Shown here: positions 48,573 through 56,573 of the stretch, piece by piece | Position numbering within the stretch: position 1 is the first letter of the stretch | How the letters are laid out: each line of letters opens with the position of its first letter | Virus record (IMG/VR): IMGVR_UViG_3300008259_004660 | Location: 1 to 64,000 of that record | DNA length: 64,000 nucleotides | Strand: one strand, 5' to 3' | Source: a virus | Made by a program: the position numbers and the translations under genes | The notes under the pieces: model-generated | Databases searched by the model: none | What the model saw: only the letters and a program-made list of their open reading frames with translations | What the model was told of the DNA's origin: nothing

Positions 48573-49438
48573 GTATCGAACATTCCATCAGGTCAGTAAA
48601 AATGCCAGATGAGCCACATCTACTCCGCAAAAAGTGGTGGGAGTTCTGTTGGTGGTGTGAAGAAAACAATCCATTCACTAAGTTTATATATGTAAATAGT
48701 GCCGAGGAATATATGAATATGCCTCGCAAAGATCGTACATATCTTTATTTTTGGTACAATCACGCCATTATCAATGGCGGAAAGCGAATACTTGGTAGCA
48801 AAGCTGACCGAGACGCTATTGATACATTTCTAAAGTATAAGTTTCCTATTCAATATTGGATTCGCGAGAACGGTTTCAAATTGAAAGTCAAATCATCTTT
48901 GATGTGGGACAAGGTACGTTGCGCAATCAACCCTCGCCAAAAATGGTTGATTAAACAGATTCCAAACGAATGGAACGATAAAGTTACACTTATCAAAGAT
49001 ATTAACTTTGCCATGATTGTTCATTTCATTGAAGGCGAGAAGTGTTTTGAAAATACTGATTATGAAGGCAGCAGTGAAGGTCATGCCAAGTTTGCCAAGG
49101 AACTTATAGAGTGCTATAACTACATAAAGAATGAAAGACCAAACTTGGACAACGCGATGATTGCGGCTGGAGGTAATGATAATACGAAACAGTGGAAAGC
49201 ACACTCTCTTGAGGAGTTTGTAGAAATTTTTGCTCAAAATGGAATTAGAGCGGTCCATATGCCAGAAAAACATATGGACGCGATTGAGATCATTTGGAAG
49301 GATCCAAGAAACAACAATATCCCACTTACCCCGCCAAATCAGCCATATAGTCCACCGAAAAAAAAGCAACTATTATGTGACTCAATGGACAAAGGTGAAA
49401 GTGATTGTGAGTTTGATGGTGATGATGTGGGTAGATAA
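48569..49438 (+). CDS. Protein of unknown function
   Basis: 289 aa. Trp-rich N-terminus ('KKWWEFCWWCEENNPFTKFI'), a middle 'YLYFWYNHAIINGGKRILGS', then 'FVEIFAQNGIRAVHMPEKHMDAIEIIWKDP' and an acidic, unstructured tail. No family recognised. ATGA overlap with the RNase Z gene suggests related function. Confidence 0.6.
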   Translation: MSIEHSIRSVKMPDEPHLLRKKWWEFCWWCEENNPFTKFIYVNSAEEYMNMPRKDRTYLYFWYNHAIINGGKRILGSKADRDAIDTFLKYKFPIQYWIRENGFKLKVKSSLMWDKVRCAINPRQKWLIKQIPNEWNDKVTLIKDINFAMIVHFIEGEKCFENTDYEGSSEGHAKFAKELIECYNYIKNERPNLDNAMIAAGGNDNTKQWKAHSLEEFVEIFAQNGIRAVHMPEKHMDAIEIIWKDPRNNNIPLTPPNQPYSPPKKKQLLCDSMDKGESDCEFDGDDVGR

Positions 49439-49813
49439 ATGAAACATATCATCCACATGGATGAAATTCATGTTAGCAGCTATGCTAACTTGGTTTTGCT
49501 CAATAAAACTTATGCTTCTATGGAGAGCAAGAGATGGAATAGAGCAAGGCGATTATTTTTGAGTGAACAAAGGAAAAAAGGTTCACTCAAGTGCTTTTAT
49601 TGCAAAAAAGATAATTTGAAATTAAGATCATTGGCAAGGAAAGACCAAGCCACCGTAGATCACTATGTACCTAAATCTGGTGGGGGAGATAAATTTAGCT
49701 CATCTAATTTTGTTGTATGTTGTCATAGTTGCAATCAAAGAAAAGGAAACATGACGCCGTATGAATTTTTGAACAGTTCTTACATTAAAAAGAAGACATT
49801 TGAAAAAATTTAG
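49439..49813 (+). CDS. HNH endonuclease
   Basis: 124 aa. 'LKCFYCKKDNL' (CxxC), 'ATVDHYVPKSGGGDKFSSSNFVVCCHSCNQRKGN' (DH, then N and CxxC with N/K). Compact classical HNH with catalytic His and Asn intact. Starts one base after the preceding stop. May be a mobile homing-type or a resident nuclease. Confidence 0.83.
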   Translation: MKHIIHMDEIHVSSYANLVLLNKTYASMESKRWNRARRLFLSEQRKKGSLKCFYCKKDNLKLRSLARKDQATVDHYVPKSGGGDKFSSSNFVVCCHSCNQRKGNMTPYEFLNSSYIKKKTFEKI

Positions 49814-49825
49814 GTACCCCCACCT

Positions 49826-50698
49826 ATGAAAACTCTCGTGTTCTCAGACATACACCACAAGCATAAGACTGTCCAGAAAATAATTAATTCTGTAAAACAT
49901 GACAATGTGATATTGTTGGGTGACTACTTTGACGCATTTCATGATAGAGTAGAAGAGGCGATTGAAACTGCCGCATGGCTCAAGGAACATGTGCTACATA
50001 ATCCAAATATCGTAGCATTGATTGGAAATCACGATGCATCGTATATTTGGAAAGACAATCATTATCTACGTTGCAGTGGATATAGTGATGAAAAAAGTTC
50101 CGCTATCAACAATATACTGAATGACAGTGACATTTTAAAATTTAAGCCATACCATATTGAACACGGTTATGTGTTTAGTCACGCCGGATTATCAAATGCA
50201 TGGTGGAAAGTTTTTTCCGAGAAAAGCACACAAAATGAAAATGAAAACAAACTACAGTATTTTGATCGCGTAATGAAATATTACATCGACGTAGATATTG
50301 AAAAAGCCAAAAACAACAATGACGCACCACTATTTAATGCAGGATGGGATCGCGGCGGCATACAAAAAGATGGTGGAATTAATTGGGTAGATTGGGAAAA
50401 TTTTGCACCTATTAAGGGAGTAAATCAAATACTTGGTCATACCACTCATTTGTGTCCACAGATATGTATCCAGAAAGTTGGAGGCGGATTACAGAAAAAA
50501 GATATATCTGAATATTACATTACTGAATTGGATAAAAATGAAACTTATTTAAGTCTAAGTTATGGATTGGATACTTGTTTAAGACACTATGCTTTGATCG
50601 AGGACGGCGATATCAATATATTTCATATTGACACAAATACAAATCTCAAGGATGTAAGAAAAATATATTTACCAGACAATCCTATGAGTGGATTGTAA
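49826..50698 (+). CDS. Calcineurin-like metallophosphoesterase
   Basis: 290 aa. 'LVFSDIHHKHKTVQKI' (DxH), 'NVILLGDYFDAFHDR' (GDxxD), 'IVALIGNHDASYIW' (GNHD), 'YVFSHAGLSNAWW' (H) and 'NQILGHTTHLCPQ' (GHTxH). PP2A/Ser-Thr phosphatase-like spacing, as in phage lambda-type phosphatases. Substrate unknown: phosphoproteins or small nucleotides. Convergent with the next gene, 4-nt gap. Confidence 0.85.
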   Translation: MKTLVFSDIHHKHKTVQKIINSVKHDNVILLGDYFDAFHDRVEEAIETAAWLKEHVLHNPNIVALIGNHDASYIWKDNHYLRCSGYSDEKSSAINNILNDSDILKFKPYHIEHGYVFSHAGLSNAWWKVFSEKSTQNENENKLQYFDRVMKYYIDVDIEKAKNNNDAPLFNAGWDRGGIQKDGGINWVDWENFAPIKGVNQILGHTTHLCPQICIQKVGGGLQKKDISEYYITELDKNETYLSLSYGLDTCLRHYALIEDGDINIFHIDTNTNLKDVRKIYLPDNPMSGL

Positions 50699-50702
50699 TT
50701 TT

Positions 50703-51338
50703 TTATTTTGAGCAATCGCTCAACTCTTTCAAACAAAGATCTATCACATTTTCAATTCCTGTAGGGAATCCTACTCCGTGTTTTTCATCGTCGTCAAGGT
50801 ATACAACGCAGTGTTTTTCATTTTCCATCCAAACCGCATATTTGTCGTGCCAAAGGTTCAAGTGAAGTTCCAGTTGATTTAACTGATCTGCCACACCTTC
50901 ACCAAATTTATCACGAATACATTTTACACTGTTGATTTTGAATTCTTTGTCCTCTTTCAACCACTTCAACATTTCCGTGTTAACAATTTTCATTGAGTTC
51001 ATTGTTGTACCACGAATGACAGAATGCATATCTCTCTCATGTTCATCCATCAATTCATAATGATCGCAAATAAATGATTGAAAACTTATTGATGTTGGTA
51101 AACTCATTTTGAGCCTTTCACTCATTGTTGAAACCAGTCTGCGAAGAAGTTTATTTTGCATTACAAATAAATTACCACTTTCAACGAGCAATCCTTTCAA
51201 CGTCTCCAATTTCTTTATACGATCCTTTTGAACTTGTCGCTTAGATTGAAAATAATCCCATCCATACTTGGCAAAAAAGCCAAAAATAGATGCTAAACCC
51301 GTACCAATCATTTCACTTATCCAAGATGCCATTGCCAT
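50703..51338 (-). CDS. Membrane-anchored helical protein of unknown function
   Basis: 211 aa. N-terminal hydrophobic segment (WISEMIGTGLASIFGFFAKY), then a helical body ('KDRIKKLETLKGLLVESGNL', 'ADQLNQLELHLNLWHDKYAV'). No family recognised. Single minus-strand gene between plus-strand units. Confidence 0.6.
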   Translation of the reverse strand: MAMASWISEMIGTGLASIFGFFAKYGWDYFQSKRQVQKDRIKKLETLKGLLVESGNLFVMQNKLLRRLVSTMSERLKMSLPTSISFQSFICDHYELMDEHERDMHSVIRGTTMNSMKIVNTEMLKWLKEDKEFKINSVKCIRDKFGEGVADQLNQLELHLNLWHDKYAVWMENEKHCVVYLDDDEKHGVGFPTGIENVIDLCLKELSDCSK

Positions 51339-51372
51339 ATAGTATAAGTATCAAATATATGAGTGAAAAATC

Positions 51373-51400
51373 TTGACTTACACATAAAACGCGGCAAAAT
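51373..51400 (+). promoter_or_regulatory. Candidate promoter
   Basis: TTGACT 51373-51378, 16-nt spacer, CAAAAT 51395-51400. The ATG at 51407 is 6 nt later. Confidence 0.5.
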
Positions 51401-51406
51401 TTAACT

Positions 51407-51817
51407 ATGAAAATGAAATCTAGATACAAAATCATTCCTCTTGAAAAGAAGAGTATTATCCAAATTACTACATACAAAACTGGGGACTCTACTCACATGA
51501 GTGAAGGAGATAAAATTGCAACCCGAGAGGATACATATCGTTGGGGATATGCTGTGGTAGAAGCAAATAAGAAAGATTTGCCCAAAGATGGTGAGATCAT
51601 TGTGTCCGACTATGAGTTGATTGAAAATGATTATCAAGATGGTGTCGCGGTATTTTGGGATTGTTCTGATAATGTAACTGAAGAAGAACTGGAAGTCATC
51701 GAAAACGCATATAATGAAGATGGTGATGATGGCTTGACCAAACTTGGTTGGCATTATTTTGACAGTGAAGATAAAATTCTTGGTCCATTTAAGATAGAAA
51801 AACAAAAACAAAAATAA
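51407..51817 (+). CDS. Protein of unknown function
   Basis: 136 aa. Mixed alpha/beta with acidic C-terminal half ('DNVTEEELEVIENAYNEDGDDGL'). Starts near-leaderless after its promoter. No family recognised. Confidence 0.58.
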   Translation: MKMKSRYKIIPLEKKSIIQITTYKTGDSTHMSEGDKIATREDTYRWGYAVVEANKKDLPKDGEIIVSDYELIENDYQDGVAVFWDCSDNVTEEELEVIENAYNEDGDDGLTKLGWHYFDSEDKILGPFKIEKQKQK

Positions 51818-51818
51818 T

Positions 51819-52214
51819 ATGAAAATACGAGTAATGTATGGTGAGTCATTCGTCACAATTTGTGGATATGAAGATTATATCGTAGATCTGGACAAGTTTC
51901 CAGAACTACAAGGCAAGAGCGAGGAAGAAATCACTGAATGGTTGTATAAGAATAGCGATAATCTTTATATCAATGATTCTTATGAAGATCCAAATCCTCG
52001 CGAAGAGATGGGTGGTGCATATGAAATTGTTCCCGAAGGAGAAGGCGAATATACTTTGGCTGATACTGTTGGAAACAATGGTGTCACTTGGGACAAGATC
52101 AAAAATGAAGAGCATTATTTCGTTTATGTAGGCGAAGAAGAGGAAGAAGCAGAGGAAACAGAAAGCGAAGAAGAAAATGGTGAAGAAGAGGGCGAGGAAA
52201 AAGAAAGTTCTTGA
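51819..52214 (+). CDS. Protein with a very acidic C-terminal tail
   Basis: 131 aa. The N-terminal 95 aa look folded ('SFVTICGYEDYIVDLDKFPEL'); the last 35 are nearly all Glu (EEEEEAEETESEEENGEE). Such tails mimic DNA or bind basic proteins; a DNA-mimic role is only a possibility. Stop inside the next -35 box. Confidence 0.6.
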   Translation: MKIRVMYGESFVTICGYEDYIVDLDKFPELQGKSEEEITEWLYKNSDNLYINDSYEDPNPREEMGGAYEIVPEGEGEYTLADTVGNNGVTWDKIKNEEHYFVYVGEEEEEAEETESEEENGEEEGEEKESS

Positions 52215-52238
52215 TTTTCTATAAACTTTGCTTAAAGT
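52211..52238 (+). promoter_or_regulatory. Promoter overlapping a stop codon
   Basis: TTGATT 52211-52216 contains TGA 52212-52214. 16-nt spacer (starting TTCTATAA), TAAAGT 52233-52238, ATG 9 nt later at 52248. Confidence 0.62.
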
Positions 52239-52247
52239 GTCTTCATT

Positions 52248-52457
52248 ATGGATGAAGTCACATATTACAACCTACACGCAAGTGCTGTTGGTGCTGGACA
52301 CGAAGCCAACAGAAACGCAAAAAAGTATGCTGAAGATTTGATGATCATTCATCTGCATCTTGAGCACAAGATGGGAGTGCGTGAACTTGCCAAGCGATTC
52401 AATCGCAAGATGGTCGAAATCAAGAATGTTATTCACCCAAGTGAAATCAACGCTTGA
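52248..52457 (+). CDS. Small HTH-like protein
   Basis: 69 aa. 'DLMIIHLHLEHKMGVRELAKRFNRKMVEIKNVI' has the helix-turn-helix spacing of sigma-region-4/homeodomain-like DNA-binding proteins. Possible small regulator. Its own promoter and a stop inside the next -35 box frame it as a one-gene unit. Confidence 0.6.
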   Translation: MDEVTYYNLHASAVGAGHEANRNAKKYAEDLMIIHLHLEHKMGVRELAKRFNRKMVEIKNVIHPSEINA

Positions 52458-52481
52458 CTTTTTATAATCCATCACTACTCT
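52454..52481 (+). promoter_or_regulatory. Promoter overlapping a stop codon
   Basis: TTGACT 52454-52459 contains TGA 52455-52457. 16-nt spacer, TACTCT 52476-52481, ATG 11 nt later at 52493. Confidence 0.62.
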
Positions 52482-52492
52482 AAAGATCTATT

Positions 52493-52819
52493 ATGAAAGA
52501 TCCACTTCGTTACTTCATTGATGAAGGCTTTGGCTGCGTTTTCGCCTACCGTGTTGGTGAAAATGATTATGCTGGAGAAATCATCTTCAACAAACTCAAC
52601 ACCGATTTTGCTCCGTCGTACTTGAACTATGATGGCAAAAAAATTGTTTATTTTGGCTGTAAGAATCGTGATAAGAAGTATGTTGTTGATCGTGAATTCT
52701 TTGAGAAGTATGCGGTAATTTTTGATAACAGAGATGATGCCGTTGATGCTGTGATGAAATATGCCGCTGAATGCGATGAAATTGCCAAGTTTGTTGCTGA
52801 ATCCACGCATCTTGCTTGA
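52493..52819 (+). CDS. Protein of unknown function
   Basis: 108 aa, compact alpha/beta ('GFGCVFAYRVGENDYAGEII', 'YLNYDGKKIVYFGCKNRDKK', 'DDAVDAVMKYAAECDEIAKF'). No family recognised. Its TGA stop is inside the next -35 box. Confidence 0.58.
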   Translation: MKDPLRYFIDEGFGCVFAYRVGENDYAGEIIFNKLNTDFAPSYLNYDGKKIVYFGCKNRDKKYVVDREFFEKYAVIFDNRDDAVDAVMKYAAECDEIAKFVAESTHLA

Positions 52820-52843
52820 CTTTCTATAAAGTATCTATACTCT
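52816..52843 (+). promoter_or_regulatory. Promoter overlapping a stop codon, upstream of DNA ligase
   Basis: TTGACT 52816-52821 contains TGA 52817-52819. 16-nt spacer, TACTCT 52838-52843, ATG 7 nt later at 52851. Confidence 0.65.
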
Positions 52844-52850
52844 ATACCGT

Positions 52851-53999
52851 ATGAAATATCTTCCTACTCTGTTCTCTCGCACTTCAACCGGAGCAGTCCA
52901 GCAATGGACCGTTCAGATTGATGGCGACAAGTTTCGCGTCGAGTCTGGACAGACCGATGGCAAGAAGGTTATCAGTGAATGGACTGTGTGCGAACCCAAG
53001 AATGTTGGGCGTGCCAATGCTACAACTGCTGAACAACAAGCTGACAGTGAAGCACAAAGCAAGTGGGACAAGAAGGTCAAACTTGGTTATACAACCGATG
53101 TAACCAAGATTGATACTTCCACATCGTTCATTGAGCCTATGCTTGCCAAGGACTTTGATGACTATCGTGCTAAGATGGATTGGAAGAGTGGCTTGATTGT
53201 TCAGAACAAGTATAACGGTGTTCGTTGCGTTGCTACATTTGATGGTGAGCGTGTTGTTCTAAAGAGTCGCAAGGGTGAGGAATGGATTAGCGTTCCTCAT
53301 ATCAACAAGGACTTGGAAAAGTTCTTTGAGCAATATCCCGATGCTGTGCTTGACGGTGAACTGTACAATTACGATCTGCGTCAGAAACTCAATGAACTGA
53401 CCAAACTTGTTCGCAAGACCAAGAATATCAGTGATGCTGATCTGAATAAGAGTGAAGATATGGTTCGCTACTACATCTATGATGGTTATGACTTTGGTAC
53501 TGCCACCGATGTCTGTGTGAAGTATAGTTCTCGCAAGGCTAAGATTGATGAACTGCTGCCAAAGTATAGCAAGTATTATCGCAAGGTAGATGATGCGGCT
53601 GTATATTCGCAGGAAGAACTTGATAAGATTTACAACAAGTATCTTGATGATGGTGAAGAAGGTGCGATTATTCGTGTTCCTTATGCTCCTTATGAACATA
53701 AGCGTAGCAAGACACTGCTCAAGTATAAGCCCGAAAACGATGATGAGGCTGTTATTGTTGATATCATTGAGGGAACTGGCAACTGGGCTGGAACTGCCAA
53801 GACCTGTACGCTGAAGTGGAATGGCAAGGAGTTTGATGCTACCTTCAAGGGTACATTTGAGCAGGGTGTTGACCGTCTCAAGAATAAGAATGATTGGGTT
53901 GGCAAGACTGTTACATTCCTTTATACAGGCTTGACTGGTCTTGGTGTTCCAAACTATGCTCGCATTGATCCAGACAATTGCTTCAAGGGAGATCGCTGA
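52851..53999 (+). CDS. ATP-dependent DNA ligase with WGR-like N-terminal domain
   Basis: 382 aa. Residues 1-80 are a WGR-like domain ('TLFSRTSTGAVQQWTVQIDG', 'KNVGRANATTAEQQADSEAQ'), known in some phage ligases. Adenylation motif I is 'IVQNKYNGVRC' with Lys120; the usual KxDG is K-Y-N-G here. Motif III 'DAVLDGELYNY', motif IV 'GEEGAIIRVP', motif V 'TLLKYKPENDDEAVI', then an OB-fold ending 'GLTGLGVPNYARID'. Joins nicks in phage DNA. Codon use is richer in G/C than neighbours. Confidence 0.9.
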   Translation: MKYLPTLFSRTSTGAVQQWTVQIDGDKFRVESGQTDGKKVISEWTVCEPKNVGRANATTAEQQADSEAQSKWDKKVKLGYTTDVTKIDTSTSFIEPMLAKDFDDYRAKMDWKSGLIVQNKYNGVRCVATFDGERVVLKSRKGEEWISVPHINKDLEKFFEQYPDAVLDGELYNYDLRQKLNELTKLVRKTKNISDADLNKSEDMVRYYIYDGYDFGTATDVCVKYSSRKAKIDELLPKYSKYYRKVDDAAVYSQEELDKIYNKYLDDGEEGAIIRVPYAPYEHKRSKTLLKYKPENDDEAVIVDIIEGTGNWAGTAKTCTLKWNGKEFDATFKGTFEQGVDRLKNKNDWVGKTVTFLYTGLTGLGVPNYARIDPDNCFKGDR

Positions 54000-54002
54000 T
54001 GC

Positions 54003-54030
54003 TTGACATTCTATAATCTTCTGCTATTCT
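54003..54030 (+). promoter_or_regulatory. Sigma70-like promoter
   Basis: TTGACA 54003-54008, 16-nt spacer (TTCTATAA...), TATTCT 54025-54030. The ATG at 54040 is 9 nt later. Confidence 0.65.
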
Positions 54031-54039
54031 ATAACCATT

Positions 54040-54678
54040 ATGAGTAAAACTCCAAGAACAGATGAACAAGCAGGGGCGTTAATAGACGCCGAAGAAGTAG
54101 TTCCGGCAGATTTTGCTCGTGAGCTTGAGATTGAGCTAAATGAACAAGTATTGCTCAATGGCAAGGGTAGTGAGCGTGAATATTCTCTGCTTGGAAAGAT
54201 TGAGCGACTTGAGCGTGAAAACTCCGCACTAACACAAAAAAATTCAGAATGGGAATCAGAGCGACTACAGTTTGCTAACCGCTCAAAAAAATTGCACAGA
54301 CTGGAAGAAGAGAATACTGAGTTAAAAGCAGCAATCAAAGATATGCTTCACGCTGCCGACGATCTTGGAATATATCCCGCCGCCACTATTCAACCTGATG
54401 GTACAGAAGTAAAAAGAACACCGCAACAAGAAGGTTATAACGAAGCAGTTATGACACTTGGATCAGCATTGGATCTTATTGCTGCTAAATATAAGATTGA
54501 AGTAGATGAAAATCGCGAAGATCCTTGGTGTTGGTCAAAACCGTTGGCAAATCTGCAAAATCTTATTGAGCAACTTAAGCGTGAGAAGTTGGAACTGTTG
54601 AGCAATAATCAAACTGAAGAATATATCTGCGTGGACAGAGAACACGGTCTGTGGAAACGAAAGGACAAAACTTTATGA
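54040..54678 (+). CDS. Coiled-coil protein (DUF-like phage protein)
   Basis: 212 aa. Starts 'SKTPRTDEQAGALIDAEEVV' with 'PADFARELEIELNE', an N-terminal pattern common in phage proteins (TPRTD...FARxLE), followed by coiled coil ('LERENSALTQKNSEWESERL') and a helical C-terminal part. Function unknown. Confidence 0.65.
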   Translation: MSKTPRTDEQAGALIDAEEVVPADFARELEIELNEQVLLNGKGSEREYSLLGKIERLERENSALTQKNSEWESERLQFANRSKKLHRLEEENTELKAAIKDMLHAADDLGIYPAATIQPDGTEVKRTPQQEGYNEAVMTLGSALDLIAAKYKIEVDENREDPWCWSKPLANLQNLIEQLKREKLELLSNNQTEEYICVDREHGLWKRKDKTL

Positions 54679-54956
54679 AAGCATACTTTGTATTCTTTTT
54701 ACCAAAAGGCATTCCTGCTCACCCGATTGCAATTTATTTTGACAAGAAGAAAGCATACGAGCATATGAAGACTGCCAACAGAGAATATGTTCAGTTGCGT
54801 CTTTGTGATTGGAAAGATGGAATATTACCTTGTTGGTCAGAAACAAGTTTTGTTGACGTTCCTGTGCCAAAGCCTAAGAAAAAGAAGTTGACAACTGAAC
54901 CTGTTTTGAGTAAGGTTTCAGAAAATGAAAGCAACAATAGAATTCCAGTTACCTGA
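54675..54956 (+). CDS. Small protein of unknown function
   Basis: 93 aa from the ATG at 54675, overlapping the upstream TGA. 'AYFVFFLPKGIPAHPIAIYF' and 'EHMKTANREYVQLRLCDWKD', basic linker KPKKKK. No family recognised. Confidence 0.55.
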   Translation: MKAYFVFFLPKGIPAHPIAIYFDKKKAYEHMKTANREYVQLRLCDWKDGILPCWSETSFVDVPVPKPKKKKLTTEPVLSKVSENESNNRIPVT

Positions 54957-55137
54957 AGATAGGCACGAACATCTACGAGCCATTTACGCCACCGAGGCTT
55001 GGTCTGTATTGTATGATATTGACAATACACTTCGTAATGTATTGAAACACGGCGATTACAGATACAAGACTGTAGAGGATCTTGCTACCGCCATTCGAGA
55101 ACAAGCAAGAATCGCGTTGGACAAGATTGATGAATAA
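54925..55137 (+). CDS. Conserved small phage protein
   Basis: 70 aa. 'TIEFQLPEDRHEHLRAIYATEAWSVLYDIDNTLRNVLKHG' is a pattern seen in many phage and prophage small proteins (FxLPE...H..A..G......L.D.D..LR...K). Function unknown. Overlaps the upstream gene by 32 nt and abuts the next. Confidence 0.65.
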   Translation: MKATIEFQLPEDRHEHLRAIYATEAWSVLYDIDNTLRNVLKHGDYRYKTVEDLATAIREQARIALDKIDE

Positions 55138-55512
55138 ATGAAAAGAAAAAAGAAACCACAAATTTCTGAACAAGATGCCAATCTATTGTCTTGCTTCATT
55201 GACACTCCAAGTGAGCTTGTGTTTTGGAGTTTCAGATACTTTATTGGTCGCATGACCATTGCCACTTGCTGCTTTGCTGATGGTTTGGCGAAAGGTTGGG
55301 TACATCTTAATCCTCGTATTCAAGAACTTATCAAACGTGAACTTGAAAGAGAGTTTGAGCGTGATGACGAAGCAAGAAAAGACAGAGTTGAAAATCCAGA
55401 AAGCATATTCAAATATTCTCTTCCACTTGGTCACGACTGTGATCGTGAAGCTTGGCAGAAAGTAAGAGATGCCTACACACATGAAGAAAAAAATAAAGAG
55501 TTTCAGAGTTAG
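55138..55512 (+). CDS. Protein of unknown function
   Basis: 124 aa. 'LVFWSFRYFIGRMTIATCCFADGLAKGW' then 'KELEREFERDDEARKDR'-like charged helix and 'HDCDREAWQKVRDAYTHEE'. Recalls small phage proteins with an 'RYxxGRxT' motif. No function known. Confidence 0.55.
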   Translation: MKRKKKPQISEQDANLLSCFIDTPSELVFWSFRYFIGRMTIATCCFADGLAKGWVHLNPRIQELIKRELEREFERDDEARKDRVENPESIFKYSLPLGHDCDREAWQKVRDAYTHEEKNKEFQS

Positions 55513-55807
55513 CAGGAAATATCTAACTAGCGTTGATGATACACGGACGATAACATTATTTTATCCATCTGGCCAAAAGGTGGAAGGAACGGCGGTTGGC
55601 ACAAAAGATCATCCCAAATTTACAGAGTTCAGAAACAAACTAGAGAAACTTGGTTATATTCAAACAGAAAGAAATTGGATAAATGGAGACAGAGTGTTGA
55701 AGTCATTCATATTAAATGGAATGAAACTAAAAAAGGGTGACAAGTTTGTATGTGCTTGTGCTCTTGAAATTCAAATCAGGGTTTATAAAAATTATGAAAA
55801 AAAGTAA
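55481..55807 (+). CDS. Protein of unknown function
   Basis: 108 aa from the ATG at 55481. Basic, beta-rich ('IKSFRVSRKYLTSVDDTRTI', 'NWINGDRVLKSFILNGMKLK'). Overlaps both neighbours. No family recognised. Confidence 0.52.
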   Translation: MKKKIKSFRVSRKYLTSVDDTRTITLFYPSGQKVEGTAVGTKDHPKFTEFRNKLEKLGYIQTERNWINGDRVLKSFILNGMKLKKGDKFVCACALEIQIRVYKNYEKK

Positions 55808-55982
55808 AATATTAGCAATACTTGGAACGGTGATTGGATTAATTATTATAATCATAGGGTTTTTTATGAAAAATACTTGGCAAGTTTGTGCTGGAACATA
55901 TATGATTCTATGGGTGTATGAAGTATATCAAAACCATAAACTCATGCAGCATCTAACAAGTATGCTTGCTAGCAAATCTTAG
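55794..55982 (+). CDS. Small two-helix membrane protein
   Basis: 62 aa from the ATG at 55794. Hydrophobic helices 'ILAILGTVIGLIIIIIGFFM' and 'WQVCAGTYMILWVYEVY' with a short polar tail. Function unknown; holin-like size but no evidence for that role. Confidence 0.58.
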   Translation: MKKSKILAILGTVIGLIIIIIGFFMKNTWQVCAGTYMILWVYEVYQNHKLMQHLTSMLASKS

Positions 55983-56029
55983 TAAATATAAAAAGTTTTA
56001 TATTATATCTCCATATATTTATATAATAT

Positions 56030-56215
56030 ATGGAAAATACTAAATATCCTATCACATTTTTAGATTATACAATAATAGTTCCGATGCCCGGTATAATAAT
56101 GTTTGACGAGGAAATAAATCCCGATGCACTCTGTGTAAGAGATGGCGATACATTTAAAGTTGTTATAGATGAAGGTAGGATAAGATTTGTAGGTGTCAGC
56201 AGAAAGCCGCAATAA
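56030..56215 (+). CDS. Small protein of unknown function
   Basis: 61 aa, beta-rich ('YPITFLDYTIIVPMPGIIMF', 'DTFKVVIDEGRIRFVGVSRK'). ATATTTAT ends 7 nt before the ATG, suggesting late expression. Confidence 0.5.
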   Translation: MENTKYPITFLDYTIIVPMPGIIMFDEEINPDALCVRDGDTFKVVIDEGRIRFVGVSRKPQ

Positions 56216-56283
56216 ATCAAAAATAAAAGGTTCTAAAATTGAAGTTGATAGTTTGTGGTAACAAAATATTTAACAAGAACTGC

Positions 56284-56312
56284 TTGACACAAACACACTT
56301 CCAAAGTAATAT
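56284..56312 (+). promoter_or_regulatory. Sigma70-like promoter
   Basis: TTGACA 56284-56289, 17-nt spacer, TAATAT 56307-56312. The ATG at 56322 is 9 nt later. It is the nearest clear promoter before the bilin cassette. Confidence 0.62.
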
Positions 56313-56321
56313 ACTTGGAAT

Positions 56322-56573
56322 ATGATTCAAATAATGGCGATTTATTTTGCTACACTGATCGTGGCGTGTGCGGTAAATTTTCAATATCGCAATGCTATCA
56401 AAGGTGACTATTTTGCCATAGCACTTACATCATGCTTGATTGGGTCGCTCAATTTGTTTATGCTCAAAACAATTCCACATGTAACTCAATTTGGAGAGGG
56501 GCTTGCTTATATTCTTGGTGGAGCATGTGGTGCAATCGGAGCAAATTATTTACACAAAAGATTTTTCAAATGA
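56322..56573 (+). CDS. Small membrane protein
   Basis: 83 aa. Hydrophobic helices ('IMAIYFATLIVACAVNFQYR', 'YFAIALTSCLIGSLNLFML', 'GLAYILGGACGAIGANYL'). Likely three-pass. ATGA overlap with the phosphoesterase gene. Function unknown. Confidence 0.58.
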   Translation: MIQIMAIYFATLIVACAVNFQYRNAIKGDYFAIALTSCLIGSLNLFMLKTIPHVTQFGEGLAYILGGACGAIGANYLHKRFFK

